Below, piece after piece: positions 33,074-42,690 of a stretch of 64,000 nt of DNA (the first letter of the stretch is position 1; every line of letters starts with the position of its first letter). The position numbers and the translations under genes were made by a program. This DNA comes from UBA2357 sp002344625 (lineage in GTDB: Bacteria > Pseudomonadota > Gammaproteobacteria > Burkholderiales > Rhodocyclaceae): the NCBI GenBank assembly GCA_937995335.1, contig CALKIH010000044.1, positions 13,050-77,049 on the forward strand, read 5' to 3'. Below the pieces are notes generated by a model, which did not search any database, was not told where the DNA came from, and worked only from the letters and a program-made list of their open reading frames with translations.

Positions 33074-34471
33074 ATGTCGCTGACCACGCGTCTGGCGCTG
33101 CTCTTCGCGCTGCTCACGGCCACCCTGTTGATAGTCGTCATGTTGGTACAGGGAGCTGCCGTCGAAGGCCATCTTCGTGAGCTCGACGATCAGGAACTGT
33201 CGGGCAAGGTGACTCTGATCAAGACCCTCTTGCACCGTGCCGAGCCGTACAGAACCCTGCGGCAACGGCTTGACGACGCCTTCATCGGGCACGATGCGTT
33301 GGCGGTGGTGTTACGTGATGCCGAAGGCACAGTGGTCTATGCGATCCGTCCGGAATTCTTCGGCGAAAAGCCCTTGGCCGAGGACGTGTTACCGGAAACC
33401 CCGACGCTTTGGGATAAGGGCGGCAAGCAATACCTTGGGCTGGCCACCACCGTCGAGGCGCTCGATTTCTGGTCGCAGCCGACTCGCTTGCGGGCCTTGG
33501 TGGGACTCGATGTCTCGCATCATCTGCTCTTTCTCCAACAGGTGCGCAAGCGCCTGTGGATCGACATCTACTTTGCGGTGATCGTCGCTGCCTTGTTCGC
33601 CGTGTTCGCCGCCCATCGCGGACTGGCGCCGCTGCGCCGCGTGACGGCCACCGCACGCAACTTGTCGGCCGATGGTCTCGGCGAGCGCCTTGCCGAACGC
33701 AGCGCACCGTCCGAAGTGCGTGCGCTGGTGGTGGCCTTCAACGGTATGCTGGAGCGACTGGACTCATCGTTTCGCCGCCTATCCGATTTCTCTGCCGATA
33801 TTGCCCACGAACTGCGCACGCCCATCTCGAACCTGATGACCCAGACCGCGGTCGCGCTGTCGCATACCCGAAGTCCGGATGAGTACCGGGAGGTGCTCGC
33901 ATCAAACCTCGAAGAGTACGAGCACATCGCACGCATGGTCAGCGACATGCTGTTTCTTGCCCAGGCCGAAAACGGGGTTCTGCCGCGCTCGCTCGAAGCG
34001 GTGAACCTGGCCGATGAAGCACGGGCACTGATCGACTTCTACGAAGCGCTGGCGGAAGAAAAGGAAGTGCGCATCGTGCTTGCTGGAGAGGCGAGTGTTA
34101 CTGGCGACCGCCTGATGATCCGCCGGGCGCTGTCCAATCTGTTATCGAATGCGCTTCGCCATAGCGGCTCAGGAAGTCTCGTCGAAATCTCGATCACGGC
34201 TGAGGCTGGCCTGGCGACGCTGGCAGTGACGAACCACGGCGATACGATTCCGTCCGATCAGCTGTCGCAGATCTTCGAGCGCTTCCATCGCGCAAGTCCA
34301 GAGCGATACCGTCACGGAGAGGGCGCCGGACTGGGGCTTGCCATCACGCGCAGCATCGTCGAGACGCACGGCGGTCGGATCGAGGTGACGTCCGACGCTG
34401 GCGTGACGACCTTCACCTTGCATCTGCCCTTGGCTCCCGCAGCAGCGTCAGCGAACGTGACTGAAACGTAA
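33074..34471 (+). CDS. copS: CopS/CusS-type heavy-metal sensor kinase
   Basis: 465 residues from ATG 33074; GTG 33059 is also possible. Membrane helices at about 5-25 and 155-175 flank a periplasmic sensor domain. HAMP-like region, then the H-box DIAHELRTPISNL (His about 245), N-box RRALSNLLSNALRHS and G-box GEGAGLGLAI. Autophosphorylates on periplasmic Cu/Ag in known relatives. Confidence 0.88.
   Translation: MSLTTRLALLFALLTATLLIVVMLVQGAAVEGHLRELDDQELSGKVTLIKTLLHRAEPYRTLRQRLDDAFIGHDALAVVLRDAEGTVVYAIRPEFFGEKPLAEDVLPETPTLWDKGGKQYLGLATTVEALDFWSQPTRLRALVGLDVSHHLLFLQQVRKRLWIDIYFAVIVAALFAVFAAHRGLAPLRRVTATARNLSADGLGERLAERSAPSEVRALVVAFNGMLERLDSSFRRLSDFSADIAHELRTPISNLMTQTAVALSHTRSPDEYREVLASNLEEYEHIARMVSDMLFLAQAENGVLPRSLEAVNLADEARALIDFYEALAEEKEVRIVLAGEASVTGDRLMIRRALSNLLSNALRHSGSGSLVEISITAEAGLATLAVTNHGDTIPSDQLSQIFERFHRASPERYRHGEGAGLGLAITRSIVETHGGRIEVTSDAGVTTFTLHLPLAPAAASANVTET
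34458..34471. promoter_or_regulatory. Possible CopR-type box at the copS stop
   Basis: TGAC-TGAAAC-GTAA, then TCCTGCGGTCA, resembling the extended motif of the other sites. It coincides with the last codons of copS, so coincidence is possible. Confidence 0.4.
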
Positions 34472-34710
34472 TCCTGCGGTCATTTTCTCGTGGGGACCCG
34501 ACTGGCACCATAGGTAAAGGTAAAGGGTGTTGCAAAGCGAGAAAACCGGCCCGTCAGACAGATGCAGGACAGGTGCGAAGACCTGGTGGCCGCAGAGAGT
34601 CCGATACAGCAGACGTCGACCAACGGCAGATCCTTCTAGCGGCCACTCTCTTTCCTGAACAAGCCCCTTGTGGGGCTGCTCATTTGTTGGTTCCGGACAG
34701 GAGAAATATC

Positions 34711-35139
34711 GTGCAAGTCAGCGCGCTCGCAAGCCTGGTTGGCGTCACGCCGGATACCGTCCGCTATTACGCGCGTATCGGCTTGCTCCTTCCAGCCATC
34801 GACGCCGATAACGGCTACCGTCGATTCAAGAACGCCGACGTCACTCGCCTGCGCTTTATTTTGCGCGCCCGGCGGCTCGGCTTCCATCTGGACGAGATTG
34901 CCGAGATCCTCGGCATGTCCGATTGCGGCCAAACGCCGTGCCCAGTGGTCAGAGAGATCGTCGAGCGGCGTATCGCCGAAACCCGCGAACGAGTGGCCGA
35001 GATGCAGGCCCTGCAGGCGCGCCTGGAACAGGCGCTGGCGTTGTGGGCGGGAATGCCCAACGGCGAGCCCGACGGTCACGCCACCTGTGCATTGATCGAC
35101 GCGACCGGCGACGAAGTTCACCACACAACCACCGCTTGA
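34711..35139 (+). CDS. MerR-family metal regulator
   Basis: 142 residues from GTG 34711 after AGGAGA. N-terminal MerR helix-turn-helix (GVTPDTVRYYARIGLLLPA, NGYRRF) and a dimerisation coiled coil. Candidate metal ligands are Cys72 and Cys77 (DCGQTPC) and Cys126 (HATCALID). This is not the CueR CxGDxxxDC loop, so the metal is uncertain. Good candidate to act at the 19-bp-spacer promoters before the ATPase and phaC. Confidence 0.8.
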   Translation: MQVSALASLVGVTPDTVRYYARIGLLLPAIDADNGYRRFKNADVTRLRFILRARRLGFHLDEIAEILGMSDCGQTPCPVVREIVERRIAETRERVAEMQALQARLEQALALWAGMPNGEPDGHATCALIDATGDEVHHTTTA

Positions 35140-35198
35140 CCTATCAGTAGCTCACAGGCCCACGCTGCCCTCTGCGAAAACCAAACGGTAACCGACAC

Positions 35199-35963
35199 AT
35201 GGATATGACGCGACAAAACGATAGCGACAACCCGCGACTGACAAAAGGGCAGTGTCTCTGCTGCGGTGCAAACTTCGCTGGCCTCTCTCTTGAGCTGAAC
35301 GGGGGGCGCTGCTGCGAATCATGCTATCTGGAAACCTGCAAGCGCGACACGCACCCATCCGTCCAGGCCTACGAGGGCTTCGCCGAAGCACTGGCCGCCG
35401 CCCTCGACCTGCGTGAGCACGAAACCGGCCTTCATTCCAAGCGAGTGGCGTGCCACACCCTCGTGCTGGCGCGTTGTTTCATCTCCAAACCGGAGCACTT
35501 GCGCCAGGTGTATTGGGGTGCGCTGCTGCACGACGTGGGCAAGATCGGCGTTCCGGATGCGGTGTTGCTCAAGGAGGGTCCGCTCGACGAGGCCGAGTGG
35601 GCCGTGATGCGCACCCATCCGGAGGAGGGCCAACGCATTCTGGCGCCCCTCGCCGGCTTTGGCGAAGCCGCGCAGATCGTCCTCTGTCACGAAGAGCGCT
35701 ACGACGGTAGTGGCTACCCGGCAGGACTGCGTGGCAACGAGATTCCACTTGGCGCGCGGCTGTTTGCCGTGATCGACACGCTGGATGCGATGACTTCCCA
35801 CCGTCCTTACCGGCGTGGTGTCGATTTCGACACGGCGGCGAGGGAGATCCGCCGGATGAGTGGCAGCCAGTTCGATCCACTCGCCGTCGAAGCCTTTATG
35901 CAGGAAGAAACAACGCTGAAAAAGATGGTGGCGCTCAAATGCGGCACCGCTGTGCTGCCATGA
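35199..35963 (+). CDS. HD-GYP domain protein with zinc-ribbon-like N-terminus
   Basis: 254 residues. Residues 15-45 hold paired cysteines (CLCCG, CCESC). The HD-GYP domain follows with HETGLHSKR, HDVGKIG, and HEERYDGSGYPAGLRG-EIPLGAR. Such enzymes hydrolyse cyclic-di-GMP. Cytoplasmic, no receiver domain. First of four genes joined by 4-bp overlaps. Confidence 0.82.
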   Translation: MDMTRQNDSDNPRLTKGQCLCCGANFAGLSLELNGGRCCESCYLETCKRDTHPSVQAYEGFAEALAAALDLREHETGLHSKRVACHTLVLARCFISKPEHLRQVYWGALLHDVGKIGVPDAVLLKEGPLDEAEWAVMRTHPEEGQRILAPLAGFGEAAQIVLCHEERYDGSGYPAGLRGNEIPLGARLFAVIDTLDAMTSHRPYRRGVDFDTAAREIRRMSGSQFDPLAVEAFMQEETTLKKMVALKCGTAVLP

Positions 35964-36289
35964 GCAAGACCACGAACGAAGTCGATTTACCCGCCGAGGA
36001 GCCAACTGTGAATACGCATGACCATTCTGCAAGCGAAACGTCGCGCAACCCCTCCGGCGACAGGGCCAGCCGACGCTCCTGGTGGGTGTTCGGCGGCTTC
36101 GCCGCCATCTCGCTGGTTCTCCTCGTCGTCGAGCACCGTAGCCACCTGCTTGGCTGGTTGCCTGCCTGGTGGCCCTGGCTGTTCCTGCTGGCCTGTCCGT
36201 TGATGCACGTCTTCATGCACGGTGGCCACGGCGGTCACGGCAACAACAGCAACCACGGCGGCTCATCGAACAAGGCGGATGACAAATGA
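35960..36289 (+). CDS. DUF2933-type small membrane protein
   Basis: 109 residues. Basic N-terminus, two hydrophobic segments (VFGGFAAISLVLLVVEH and WPWLFLLACPLMHVFM), then a His/Gly-rich tail (HGGHGGHGNNSNHGG) that could bind metal. DUF2933 proteins are common in copper islands; function unknown. Overlaps both neighbours. Confidence 0.72.
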   Translation: MSKTTNEVDLPAEEPTVNTHDHSASETSRNPSGDRASRRSWWVFGGFAAISLVLLVVEHRSHLLGWLPAWWPWLFLLACPLMHVFMHGGHGGHGNNSNHGGSSNKADDK

Positions 36290-36966
36290 ACGACCCATCC
36301 TCCTCCTACGGCCTGTGGTCGATGGTGGTGATCAACTCGGCGGTGTTCATCTTCTTCGCCTTCAGCTTCTTCAAGCCGCGCAGCGAGCGCGACTGGCGCA
36401 CGCTGGGCATGTTTTCGGCGTTTGTCGTCGCCCTGTTCACCGAGATGTACGGCTTCCCGCTGACGATCTACCTGCTGTCGGGCTGGTTGACGAAGCAGTT
36501 TCCCGGTGTCGACTTCCTCGGACACGACTCGGGCCACCTGCTGGAGGTGATGTTCGGCTGGCGATCGAACCCGCATTTCGGGCCATTCCACCTGCTGTCG
36601 ACGGTCTTCATCGGTGGCGGCTTCTGGCTACTGGCAAGGGCCTGGCGGGTGCTCTACGCGGCTCAGGCGAGCGGCACCCTCGCCACTGCCGGGCCCTACG
36701 CAAGGCTACGCCATCCGCAGTACCTCGGTTTTATCCTGATCATGGTCGGCTTTCTGCTGCAATGGCCGACGCTGATCACCTTGACGATGTTCCCGATCAT
36801 GGTCGTGGTCTACCTGCGACTCGCACGCCGCGAGGAACGCGACGCGGCAGCAAGCTTTGGCGAAGCATGGGCGTCTTACGCGCAGCGCACCCCGGCTTTC
36901 TGGCCACGCTGGGCATCTGGCGCCGGCGTCTCCTCACCCCGATGGAAAGGCGAGGAACAACCATGA
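36286..36966 (+). CDS. Isoprenylcysteine carboxyl methyltransferase-like membrane protein
   Basis: 226 residues, about five membrane helices. GPYARLRHPQYLGFILIMVGF and the C-terminal ARREERDAAASFGEAWASYAQRTPAFWP are ICMT/PEMT-family signatures for binding S-adenosylmethionine. The substrate in bacteria is unknown. Overlaps the following cytochrome gene. Confidence 0.78.
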   Translation: MNDPSSSYGLWSMVVINSAVFIFFAFSFFKPRSERDWRTLGMFSAFVVALFTEMYGFPLTIYLLSGWLTKQFPGVDFLGHDSGHLLEVMFGWRSNPHFGPFHLLSTVFIGGGFWLLARAWRVLYAAQASGTLATAGPYARLRHPQYLGFILIMVGFLLQWPTLITLTMFPIMVVVYLRLARREERDAAASFGEAWASYAQRTPAFWPRWASGAGVSSPRWKGEEQP

Positions 36967-37301
36967 GGCGCGTCACGATCAGCCTGCTGACAACGCTGGG
37001 CGCGATCGTGGCCGGTGACGCTGGGGCAGCCGATGCGACGGGCGAATCGACCTATCAATCCAGCTGCGTCGCCTGCCATGGTGCGGATGGCGTCGGCGTA
37101 CTGCCCGGCGTCCCCGACCTGACGACCACGGATGGCCCGCTTGCGCTTGCTGACGAACTGCTGGTCAAGCGTGTCGCCGACGGCTTTCAGAGCCCCGGCT
37201 CGCCGATGGCGATGCCGCCGCGGGGAGGCAACCCGACCCTGAGCGACGAGGACCTGAAGGCAGTAGTGGACTACATGCGCAAGGAGTTTGGTGTCCGCTG
37301 A
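36963..37301 (+). CDS. Small periplasmic cytochrome c
   Basis: 112 residues. Signal peptide ending near AGAADA, one haem site CVACH, axial Met likely in SPMAMPP. Last gene of the HD-GYP/DUF2933/ICMT unit. Probably an electron carrier. Confidence 0.82.
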   Translation: MRRVTISLLTTLGAIVAGDAGAADATGESTYQSSCVACHGADGVGVLPGVPDLTTTDGPLALADELLVKRVADGFQSPGSPMAMPPRGGNPTLSDEDLKAVVDYMRKEFGVR

Positions 37302-37379
37302 GCAATCGAGCACGCCAGACGTCCTCAACCATCGCGCCGGAACCAACCCGGACCAACTCTTTCACGAAGGGACTTCAAC

Positions 37380-38369
37380 ATGAAAAGCTACTCGAGCCTG
37401 GCCGCGACGGCCATCATCATTGCCCTCTCCGCACAAACGGCCTGGGCCGGCATGACCGTGTACATCCCTCTCGGCTCCGCCAACAAGGTCATCGCCGTCG
37501 ACGCGGCGAGTAATCGCATCACTGCCACCTACGACGGCGTCGACAATCCGCACGGCCTGGTCGCCACCCCGGATGGCGAATACCTTGTCGCCGGCAGCTT
37601 GTCGGAGACACCACTGCCGCAGGGCGCGTCAGTGGATACGGCAAACAGCAAGCTGGCGGTGATTCATCCGGCGCACGGCCACGTCATGTCGACCATCCCG
37701 GTGGCCGGCTGGACGCACCATCAGGCGATCACTCCAGATGGTCGCTACGTGCTGTCTACGCATCCCACACGCGGCGGCATCAGCGTTACCGATCTGATCG
37801 AGAACAAGGTCGTCCACACCGTCGCCACCGGCCCGGCGCCGAACTACGCCGTGGTGACCCCAGATGGCAAGCGCGTTTACGTCAGTAACAGCGGCAATGG
37901 CACGATCAGCGAGATCGACACCGCCGACTGGAAAGTCACGCGCACCCTGGACGCCGGTGCCTCACCCGAGCACATGCTGCTGGCCCCCGATGGCCAGCGG
38001 CTGTACGTCGCCAACGCGCGCAGCGGAACGGTCAGCGCTGTCTCGCTCGAGACCGGCAAGGTCGAGCGCGAGTACGCGATGGGCAAGCGCCTGCACGGGC
38101 TGGACATCAGCGATGACGGCCGCCAGTTGTTCGTCAGCCTGATCTCCGAAGACAAGCTGGTGGCACTTGATCCGCAGACCGATGTGCGCCGCGTCTTGCC
38201 ACTCGCGCCCGCGCCGTATCACCTCGGTACGGTGCGCGGCACTGGCAAGCTCTACGTCTCCAGCCGCAAGGAACCGAAGATCTGGGTGGTGGACCAGAGC
38301 TCGCTGGAGTTGCTGGACACCATCCAGTTACCCGGTGGCGAGGGACATCAACTGGCAATCGTTCCTTGA
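37380..38369 (+). CDS. Periplasmic YVTN-type beta-propeller protein
   Basis: 329 residues. Signal peptide ending AWA. About seven blades with repeats such as TPDGKRVYVSNSGNGTISEID and APDGQRLYVANARSGTVSAV. Metal-island propellers of this type are of unknown function. The last 52 codons plus downstream DNA are duplicated at 43.67 kb. Confidence 0.8.
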   Translation: MKSYSSLAATAIIIALSAQTAWAGMTVYIPLGSANKVIAVDAASNRITATYDGVDNPHGLVATPDGEYLVAGSLSETPLPQGASVDTANSKLAVIHPAHGHVMSTIPVAGWTHHQAITPDGRYVLSTHPTRGGISVTDLIENKVVHTVATGPAPNYAVVTPDGKRVYVSNSGNGTISEIDTADWKVTRTLDAGASPEHMLLAPDGQRLYVANARSGTVSAVSLETGKVEREYAMGKRLHGLDISDDGRQLFVSLISEDKLVALDPQTDVRRVLPLAPAPYHLGTVRGTGKLYVSSRKEPKIWVVDQSSLELLDTIQLPGGEGHQLAIVP

Positions 38370-38460
38370 GCAAATCGCGCTTGACCTGTGAGCAACACAG
38401 GTCCGAGCTGGAAGCCATATCAATCTGGAGAGGATTGCCATGAACACGAGGGCAAGGCCG
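38211..38460 (+). repeat. 250-bp direct repeat, copy A
   Basis: Propeller 3' end, intergenic MerR-type operator and the first six codons of the ATPase (MNTRAR here, MNTSAR in copy B at 43666-43916). Same orientation, high identity. Confidence 0.85.
38381..38409 (+). promoter_or_regulatory. Decayed MerR-type promoter
   Basis: TTGACC, then the dyad ACCTGTG-AGCAA-CACAGGT, then CGAGCT. The spacer is 17 bp where the intact copy at 43836 has 19, and the -10 TAGGCT is lost. Probably inactive. Confidence 0.55.
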
Positions 38461-38606
38461 ACGTCGGTATCGCAGCTTTTCTGCTCATGCGGTGCGGCGG
38501 AATGTGTTGCGGCACGCATGGCGGACACCGGCATGGCTCAACGCCGGATAAGACGCCGGGCGAGCCCGACGGCAAGGCTGTAAGGGCGTCGGCGGAGCCA
38601 AGATAG
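38440..38606 (+). pseudogene. Chimeric remnant: ATPase start joined to a Met/Gly/Cys-rich membrane protein
   Basis: Begins like the copper ATPase (MNTRARP), then shifts frame into LLMRCGGMCCGTHGGHRHG, which resembles LMRRGGMGCGGHAGGSHHRG of the gene at 46997. No intact frame longer than 72 codons and no complete domain. Confidence 0.6.
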
Positions 38607-38676
38607 CTTAGCCGTTGCGGCACGCGGATGCATGCGATTTACCGCGATTTTTTAAACTCAAGCAAGGAGAAAGACA

Positions 38677-38859
38677 ATGAACAAGGCAGCCTCTGCCGTA
38701 GCCGGCAGGAAGCGCGACGACAAAGACCCGGTGTGCGGCAAACACATCAACCGCAATAAGGCGCATATCGTCGTCGAGCACGAAGGCCGGCAATACCTGC
38801 TTTGCTGCCCCTTGTGCCAGGCGGAGTTCGAGCGCGATCCGGCGAAGTACGCGCACTGA
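38677..38859 (+). CDS. YHS-domain small metal-binding protein (copy 1)
   Basis: 60 residues after AAGGAGAAAGACA. DPVCGKHINRNKAHIVVEH then QYLLCCPLCQAEFERDPAKY is a YHS/TRASH domain with Cys pairs for metal. Close paralogue of the gene at 48639. Cytoplasmic; likely copper handling. Confidence 0.8.
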   Translation: MNKAASAVAGRKRDDKDPVCGKHINRNKAHIVVEHEGRQYLLCCPLCQAEFERDPAKYAH

Positions 38860-38939
38860 GGCGCAGCCGGTGTCGTACGCTCTCGATGGACGCCTATGAC
38901 ACCGCTGGCAATAACGCTCATGGCGAGACCCGACATCCC

Positions 38940-39938
38940 ATGAACCGGGCGATGCCCTCCGGCGACTCGCGGCAAGAGCGGGCACCGGATCTGGTCGGGG
39001 CAGGCACCCTATCCCACGGCAAGCAGGCGTGGTTGATGCTGGTCGTTATCGTGTCGATGGCGATCTGTTATCCGCTGATCAAGGTGGGCCTGGCATTCGC
39101 GCCGCCGCTGCATTTTGCGGCGCTGCGCACCATCCTCGGCGGCCTCACCCTGGTGCTCGTGTTAGTGATCCGACGCAAGCGGCTGTGGCCGCGGGCAAGC
39201 CTGGCCCGATGGATTTTGCCGCTCGGCGTCCTGGCGACGACGCTGACCTTCGGGACGATGTTTGCCGGCCCGGCCTACATCGGTGCTGGCCTCGCCGCGG
39301 TGCTGGGCAATACGCAGCCGCTGATCATCATCGTGCTGGCAGCGCTTTTCCTCGGCGAACGAATCAGCCTGAGCAAAGCGGCAGCCTTGCTGTTCGGACT
39401 GGCCGGCGTCAGCTTGCTGGCACTCCCTGCCTGGCGCCAGACCGGCGGCAGCGATTTATTCGGGATCGTCCTGGCGCTTGGCTCGGCGTTCAGTGCCGCC
39501 GTCGCCAGCGTGATCATGAAGCGCCTGCGACCGGGCGAAGATCTGATGTCGCTGATCGCCTGGCAGTTGGTCGTCGGCGGTGGCTTGCTGTTCGCCGTGT
39601 CACTGTCCTTCGAAGTGTCGCAAGGCATCGTCTGGACGGGCACTTTCGTCGGCATTCTGCTCATCCTGGCGCTGGCCGGAACGGCATTGAGCACCTGGCT
39701 GTGGTTCTGGCTTCTGCAAAGGGCGGAGGCCGGTCGCCTGTCCTTGTATTTGTTTCTCGTGCCGGTGCTCGGGCTTTTCGCCGCGATGGCCAGCTTTGAC
39801 GAACGTCTGGGTGCCTTGCAGGCGGGTGGCGTGGCGTTGATTCTGCTGGCTGTGATGCGGGCGATGTTCAAGGTCCGTACCGAGTCTGCCGCGCCTTTCC
39901 CAGCGCGTGCTACTCAAGCCGTTCGGCGCATGCAATGA
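38940..39938 (+). CDS. EamA-family (DMT) transporter
   Basis: 332 residues from ATG 38940; ATG 38886 is an alternative. Ten hydrophobic helices in two EamA repeats (AGLAAVLGNTQPLIIIVLAALFLGERIS is the first-repeat signature). Exports small metabolites in known relatives; substrate unknown. Not obviously copper related. Confidence 0.78.
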   Translation: MNRAMPSGDSRQERAPDLVGAGTLSHGKQAWLMLVVIVSMAICYPLIKVGLAFAPPLHFAALRTILGGLTLVLVLVIRRKRLWPRASLARWILPLGVLATTLTFGTMFAGPAYIGAGLAAVLGNTQPLIIIVLAALFLGERISLSKAAALLFGLAGVSLLALPAWRQTGGSDLFGIVLALGSAFSAAVASVIMKRLRPGEDLMSLIAWQLVVGGGLLFAVSLSFEVSQGIVWTGTFVGILLILALAGTALSTWLWFWLLQRAEAGRLSLYLFLVPVLGLFAAMASFDERLGALQAGGVALILLAVMRAMFKVRTESAAPFPARATQAVRRMQ

Positions 39939-40044
39939 GATGAGGAGTACACGGCGCCATGCACTTTCAACCCGCACCCGGATCAAGGCGCATTGAGGCG
40001 CAATCCGGATTGCGATCACCGGCCATCAACGCCAAGGGCAAAAA

Positions 40045-40647
40045 ATGAATACGACACAGGTCATCATCGGCATCGTGGTGCTAATCGCACTCAGCGTTTT
40101 TTATTTGATCTCAATCTTCAACAAGCTGGTGACGCTCAAGAACCGCTACAAGAACGCCTTCGCGCAGATCGAAGTGCAGCTCAAGCGGCGCTACGACCTG
40201 ATTCCCAATCTGGTCGAGACGGCCAAGGGATACCTCAAGCACGAACGCGAAACGCTCGAATCGGTGATTTCGGCACGCAACGAAGCTTCTGGTAGCCTGG
40301 CCCGCGCGGCAGCGGCCCCCGGTGACGCTGCCGCGATGACGGGTCTGATGGGTGCCGAAAACCGCCTCTCAGGCGCGATGATGAACATGAAGATGGTGAT
40401 GGAAGCCTATCCCGACCTCAAGGCCAGTCAGAACATGATGCAGGTCAGCGAGGAATTGACGAGCACCGAAAACAAGGTCGCTTTCGCCCGCCAGGCATTC
40501 AACGACCAGGTGATGGCCTACAACGTCTTCAAGCAAACTTTCCCGCCGGTTTTTTTCGCCGCCATGTTCGGCCACGCGCAAGATGCAGCACTGCTTGAAT
40601 TCGAAGACAGCGCGGCCATCCAGGCGGCGCCGACGGTGTCGTTCTGA
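40045..40647 (+). CDS. lemA: LemA family protein
   Basis: 200 residues. N-terminal membrane helix (VIIGIVVLIALSVFYLISIF), then YKNAFAQIEVQLKRRYDLIPNLVETAKGY, the LemA signature. Function unclear; often beside membrane metalloproteases, as here. Confidence 0.85.
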   Translation: MNTTQVIIGIVVLIALSVFYLISIFNKLVTLKNRYKNAFAQIEVQLKRRYDLIPNLVETAKGYLKHERETLESVISARNEASGSLARAAAAPGDAAAMTGLMGAENRLSGAMMNMKMVMEAYPDLKASQNMMQVSEELTSTENKVAFARQAFNDQVMAYNVFKQTFPPVFFAAMFGHAQDAALLEFEDSAAIQAAPTVSF

Positions 40648-40677
40648 GCGCGATTTCTTGATCCGTCTACTTCAGCG

Positions 40678-42642
40678 ATGAACTTCTTCGAATCGCAGGA
40701 GCGGGTGCGCAAGAACACGACGCTGCTGGTCGTGTTGTTCGCCCTCGCTGTCGTCGCCTTGATCGTCATGGCCAATGTGTTGGTGATGCTGGTTTTCGGA
40801 TTCATCAGCAGCACGCAGTTGCGTGATGGTCAGGCGCTCGTCCAGCAGATGGACTGGGCGACCTTCGCCGCGGTCGGTGCCGGCGTCTGCGCGGTGGTAC
40901 TCGCCGGCAGTATCTACAAGATGGTCGCCTTGTCGGCGGGTGGCAAGGTTGTCGCCGAGTCGCTGGGCGGACAACTGCTCGCGCAGAATTCGCAGGACCT
41001 GAATCAGCGCAAGCTGCTCAACGTCGTCGAGGAAATGGCCATCGCCTCGGGTACGCCGGTACCGCCGGTGTACCTGCTGGTCGATGAACCGGGCATCAAC
41101 GCCTTTGCCGCCGGTTTTTCGCCGCGCGATGCGGTGATCGGCGTCACTCAGGGCGCCATCGAGCATCTGAACCGGGAACAACTGCAGGGCGTCATCGCCC
41201 ATGAGTTCAGCCATATCTTCAACGGCGACATGCGGCTCAATATCCGCCTGATGGGCGTACTCAACGGCATCCTGGTGCTGGGCATCATCGGCTACTTCCT
41301 GTTGCGCGCGGCGCCGTTCTCCGGCCGCCGGCGCGGCAACGACAAGGGTGGGGCCGGCATCCTGGCGCTCGCCCTGGGCTTGATGGCCATCGGTTTTGCC
41401 GGAACGTTTTGCGGCAACCTGATCAAGGCCTCGGTGAGCCGGCAGCGCGAATATCTGGCCGACGCCTCGGCGGTTCAGTTCACGCGCAACCCGAACGGCA
41501 TTGCCGGGGCGCTGAAGAAGATTGGCGGTCTGGCTTACGGTTCGAGTGTGCGAAGTCCAGGCGCGGCCGAAGTCAGCCACGCCTTTTTTGCCAAAGGTAT
41601 TTCGGGGTTCACGCAGTGGCTGTCCGCCACGCACCCACCGCTGGAGAAGCGCATCCGGCGTATCGATCCGCAATGGGACGGCTTGTTCGACGTTTCCGAA
41701 GCACCCGCGGAATCTGCGAATGGACGCGAGTCCGGTAGCGAGAACGCTGCGCAACGCCCGTCCGCCGGCAAGCGCGTCGGAACCGTCGGCACCATGACTG
41801 CGGGATCCGTGGCCGCCGAGCTTATGGCGGTGATGGCGCAGGTCGGCCAGCCGCAGCCGCAGGCGGTCGATTACGCCCGCGCCCTGCTGGCGGAATTGCC
41901 CGCGCCGATCCAGGATGCGGCGCGCGAACCCTACGGCGCGCGCGCTATCGTTTATGCCCTGCTGCTCGACAAGGGGGAAGCGATTCGCACGCGGCAATTG
42001 AAGCAATTGCAGGCCTATGCCGACCCGGACGTTTTTGCATTGACCCGTGCCTTGATGCCGCCGATCGATGCGCTGGATGTCAGATTCCGTCTGCCGATCA
42101 TCGATATCGCCATTCCCGCGCTCAAGCAGTTGTCGGCCGCGCAGTACCGGTCGTTCAAGGACAATCTGCTTGCCCTGATCGAAATGGACGCCAGGGTTGA
42201 CCTGATGGAGTGGTCGTTGCAGAAAATCCTGTTCCGGCATCTGGACAGCCAGTTTTTCAAGCATGTCCCGACGAAAGCGCGCTACGCCGGTTTCGAGCAC
42301 CTGACGACGGAAGCCGGCATCGTGCTGTCGGTGCTTGCGCATGCCGGCGCGGAGAGCGGTGGTGATGGTGACGCGCTGGGCGCTTTCCAGGCGTCACTGC
42401 GCGCGCTCGGGGCAGACGGACCGACCTTATCAGCGATCGGTCAAATCGGCATCGCCGACCTCGATCGTGCACTGGTCAAACTGGACGAACTGCAAGCGCC
42501 CGCCAAATCCCGATTCCTGACGGCCTGCGTCGCCAGCATCTGGCACGATCGGTTGGCAAGCCCTGCCGAAATCGAGTTGCTACGGGCCTTTGCGAGTGTT
42601 CTGGATTGCCCGATACCGCCACCGCCGGCTGTGGCGGCGTGA
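40678..42642 (+). CDS. Large M48-family membrane zinc metalloprotease
   Basis: 654 residues, longer than HtpX (about 290). Two N-terminal membrane helices, zinc site HEFSH at about 175-179 with a second ligand Glu expected near the RQREYLADASAVQFTRNP block, two more helices at 200-245. The C-terminal ~300 residues are soluble and unassigned. Probably membrane protein quality control under metal stress with LemA. Confidence 0.82.
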   Translation: MNFFESQERVRKNTTLLVVLFALAVVALIVMANVLVMLVFGFISSTQLRDGQALVQQMDWATFAAVGAGVCAVVLAGSIYKMVALSAGGKVVAESLGGQLLAQNSQDLNQRKLLNVVEEMAIASGTPVPPVYLLVDEPGINAFAAGFSPRDAVIGVTQGAIEHLNREQLQGVIAHEFSHIFNGDMRLNIRLMGVLNGILVLGIIGYFLLRAAPFSGRRRGNDKGGAGILALALGLMAIGFAGTFCGNLIKASVSRQREYLADASAVQFTRNPNGIAGALKKIGGLAYGSSVRSPGAAEVSHAFFAKGISGFTQWLSATHPPLEKRIRRIDPQWDGLFDVSEAPAESANGRESGSENAAQRPSAGKRVGTVGTMTAGSVAAELMAVMAQVGQPQPQAVDYARALLAELPAPIQDAAREPYGARAIVYALLLDKGEAIRTRQLKQLQAYADPDVFALTRALMPPIDALDVRFRLPIIDIAIPALKQLSAAQYRSFKDNLLALIEMDARVDLMEWSLQKILFRHLDSQFFKHVPTKARYAGFEHLTTEAGIVLSVLAHAGAESGGDGDALGAFQASLRALGADGPTLSAIGQIGIADLDRALVKLDELQAPAKSRFLTACVASIWHDRLASPAEIELLRAFASVLDCPIPPPPAVAA

Positions 42643-42690
42643 AGATAAACGCGTCTTGAGCAGGCTTACCCTGCAATTGCCGATTTGCGG

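Noticed and set aside
34662..34677. AGCCCC-TTGT-GGGGCT as terminator after copS
   Set aside because: Stem is short and the downstream run is not T-rich.
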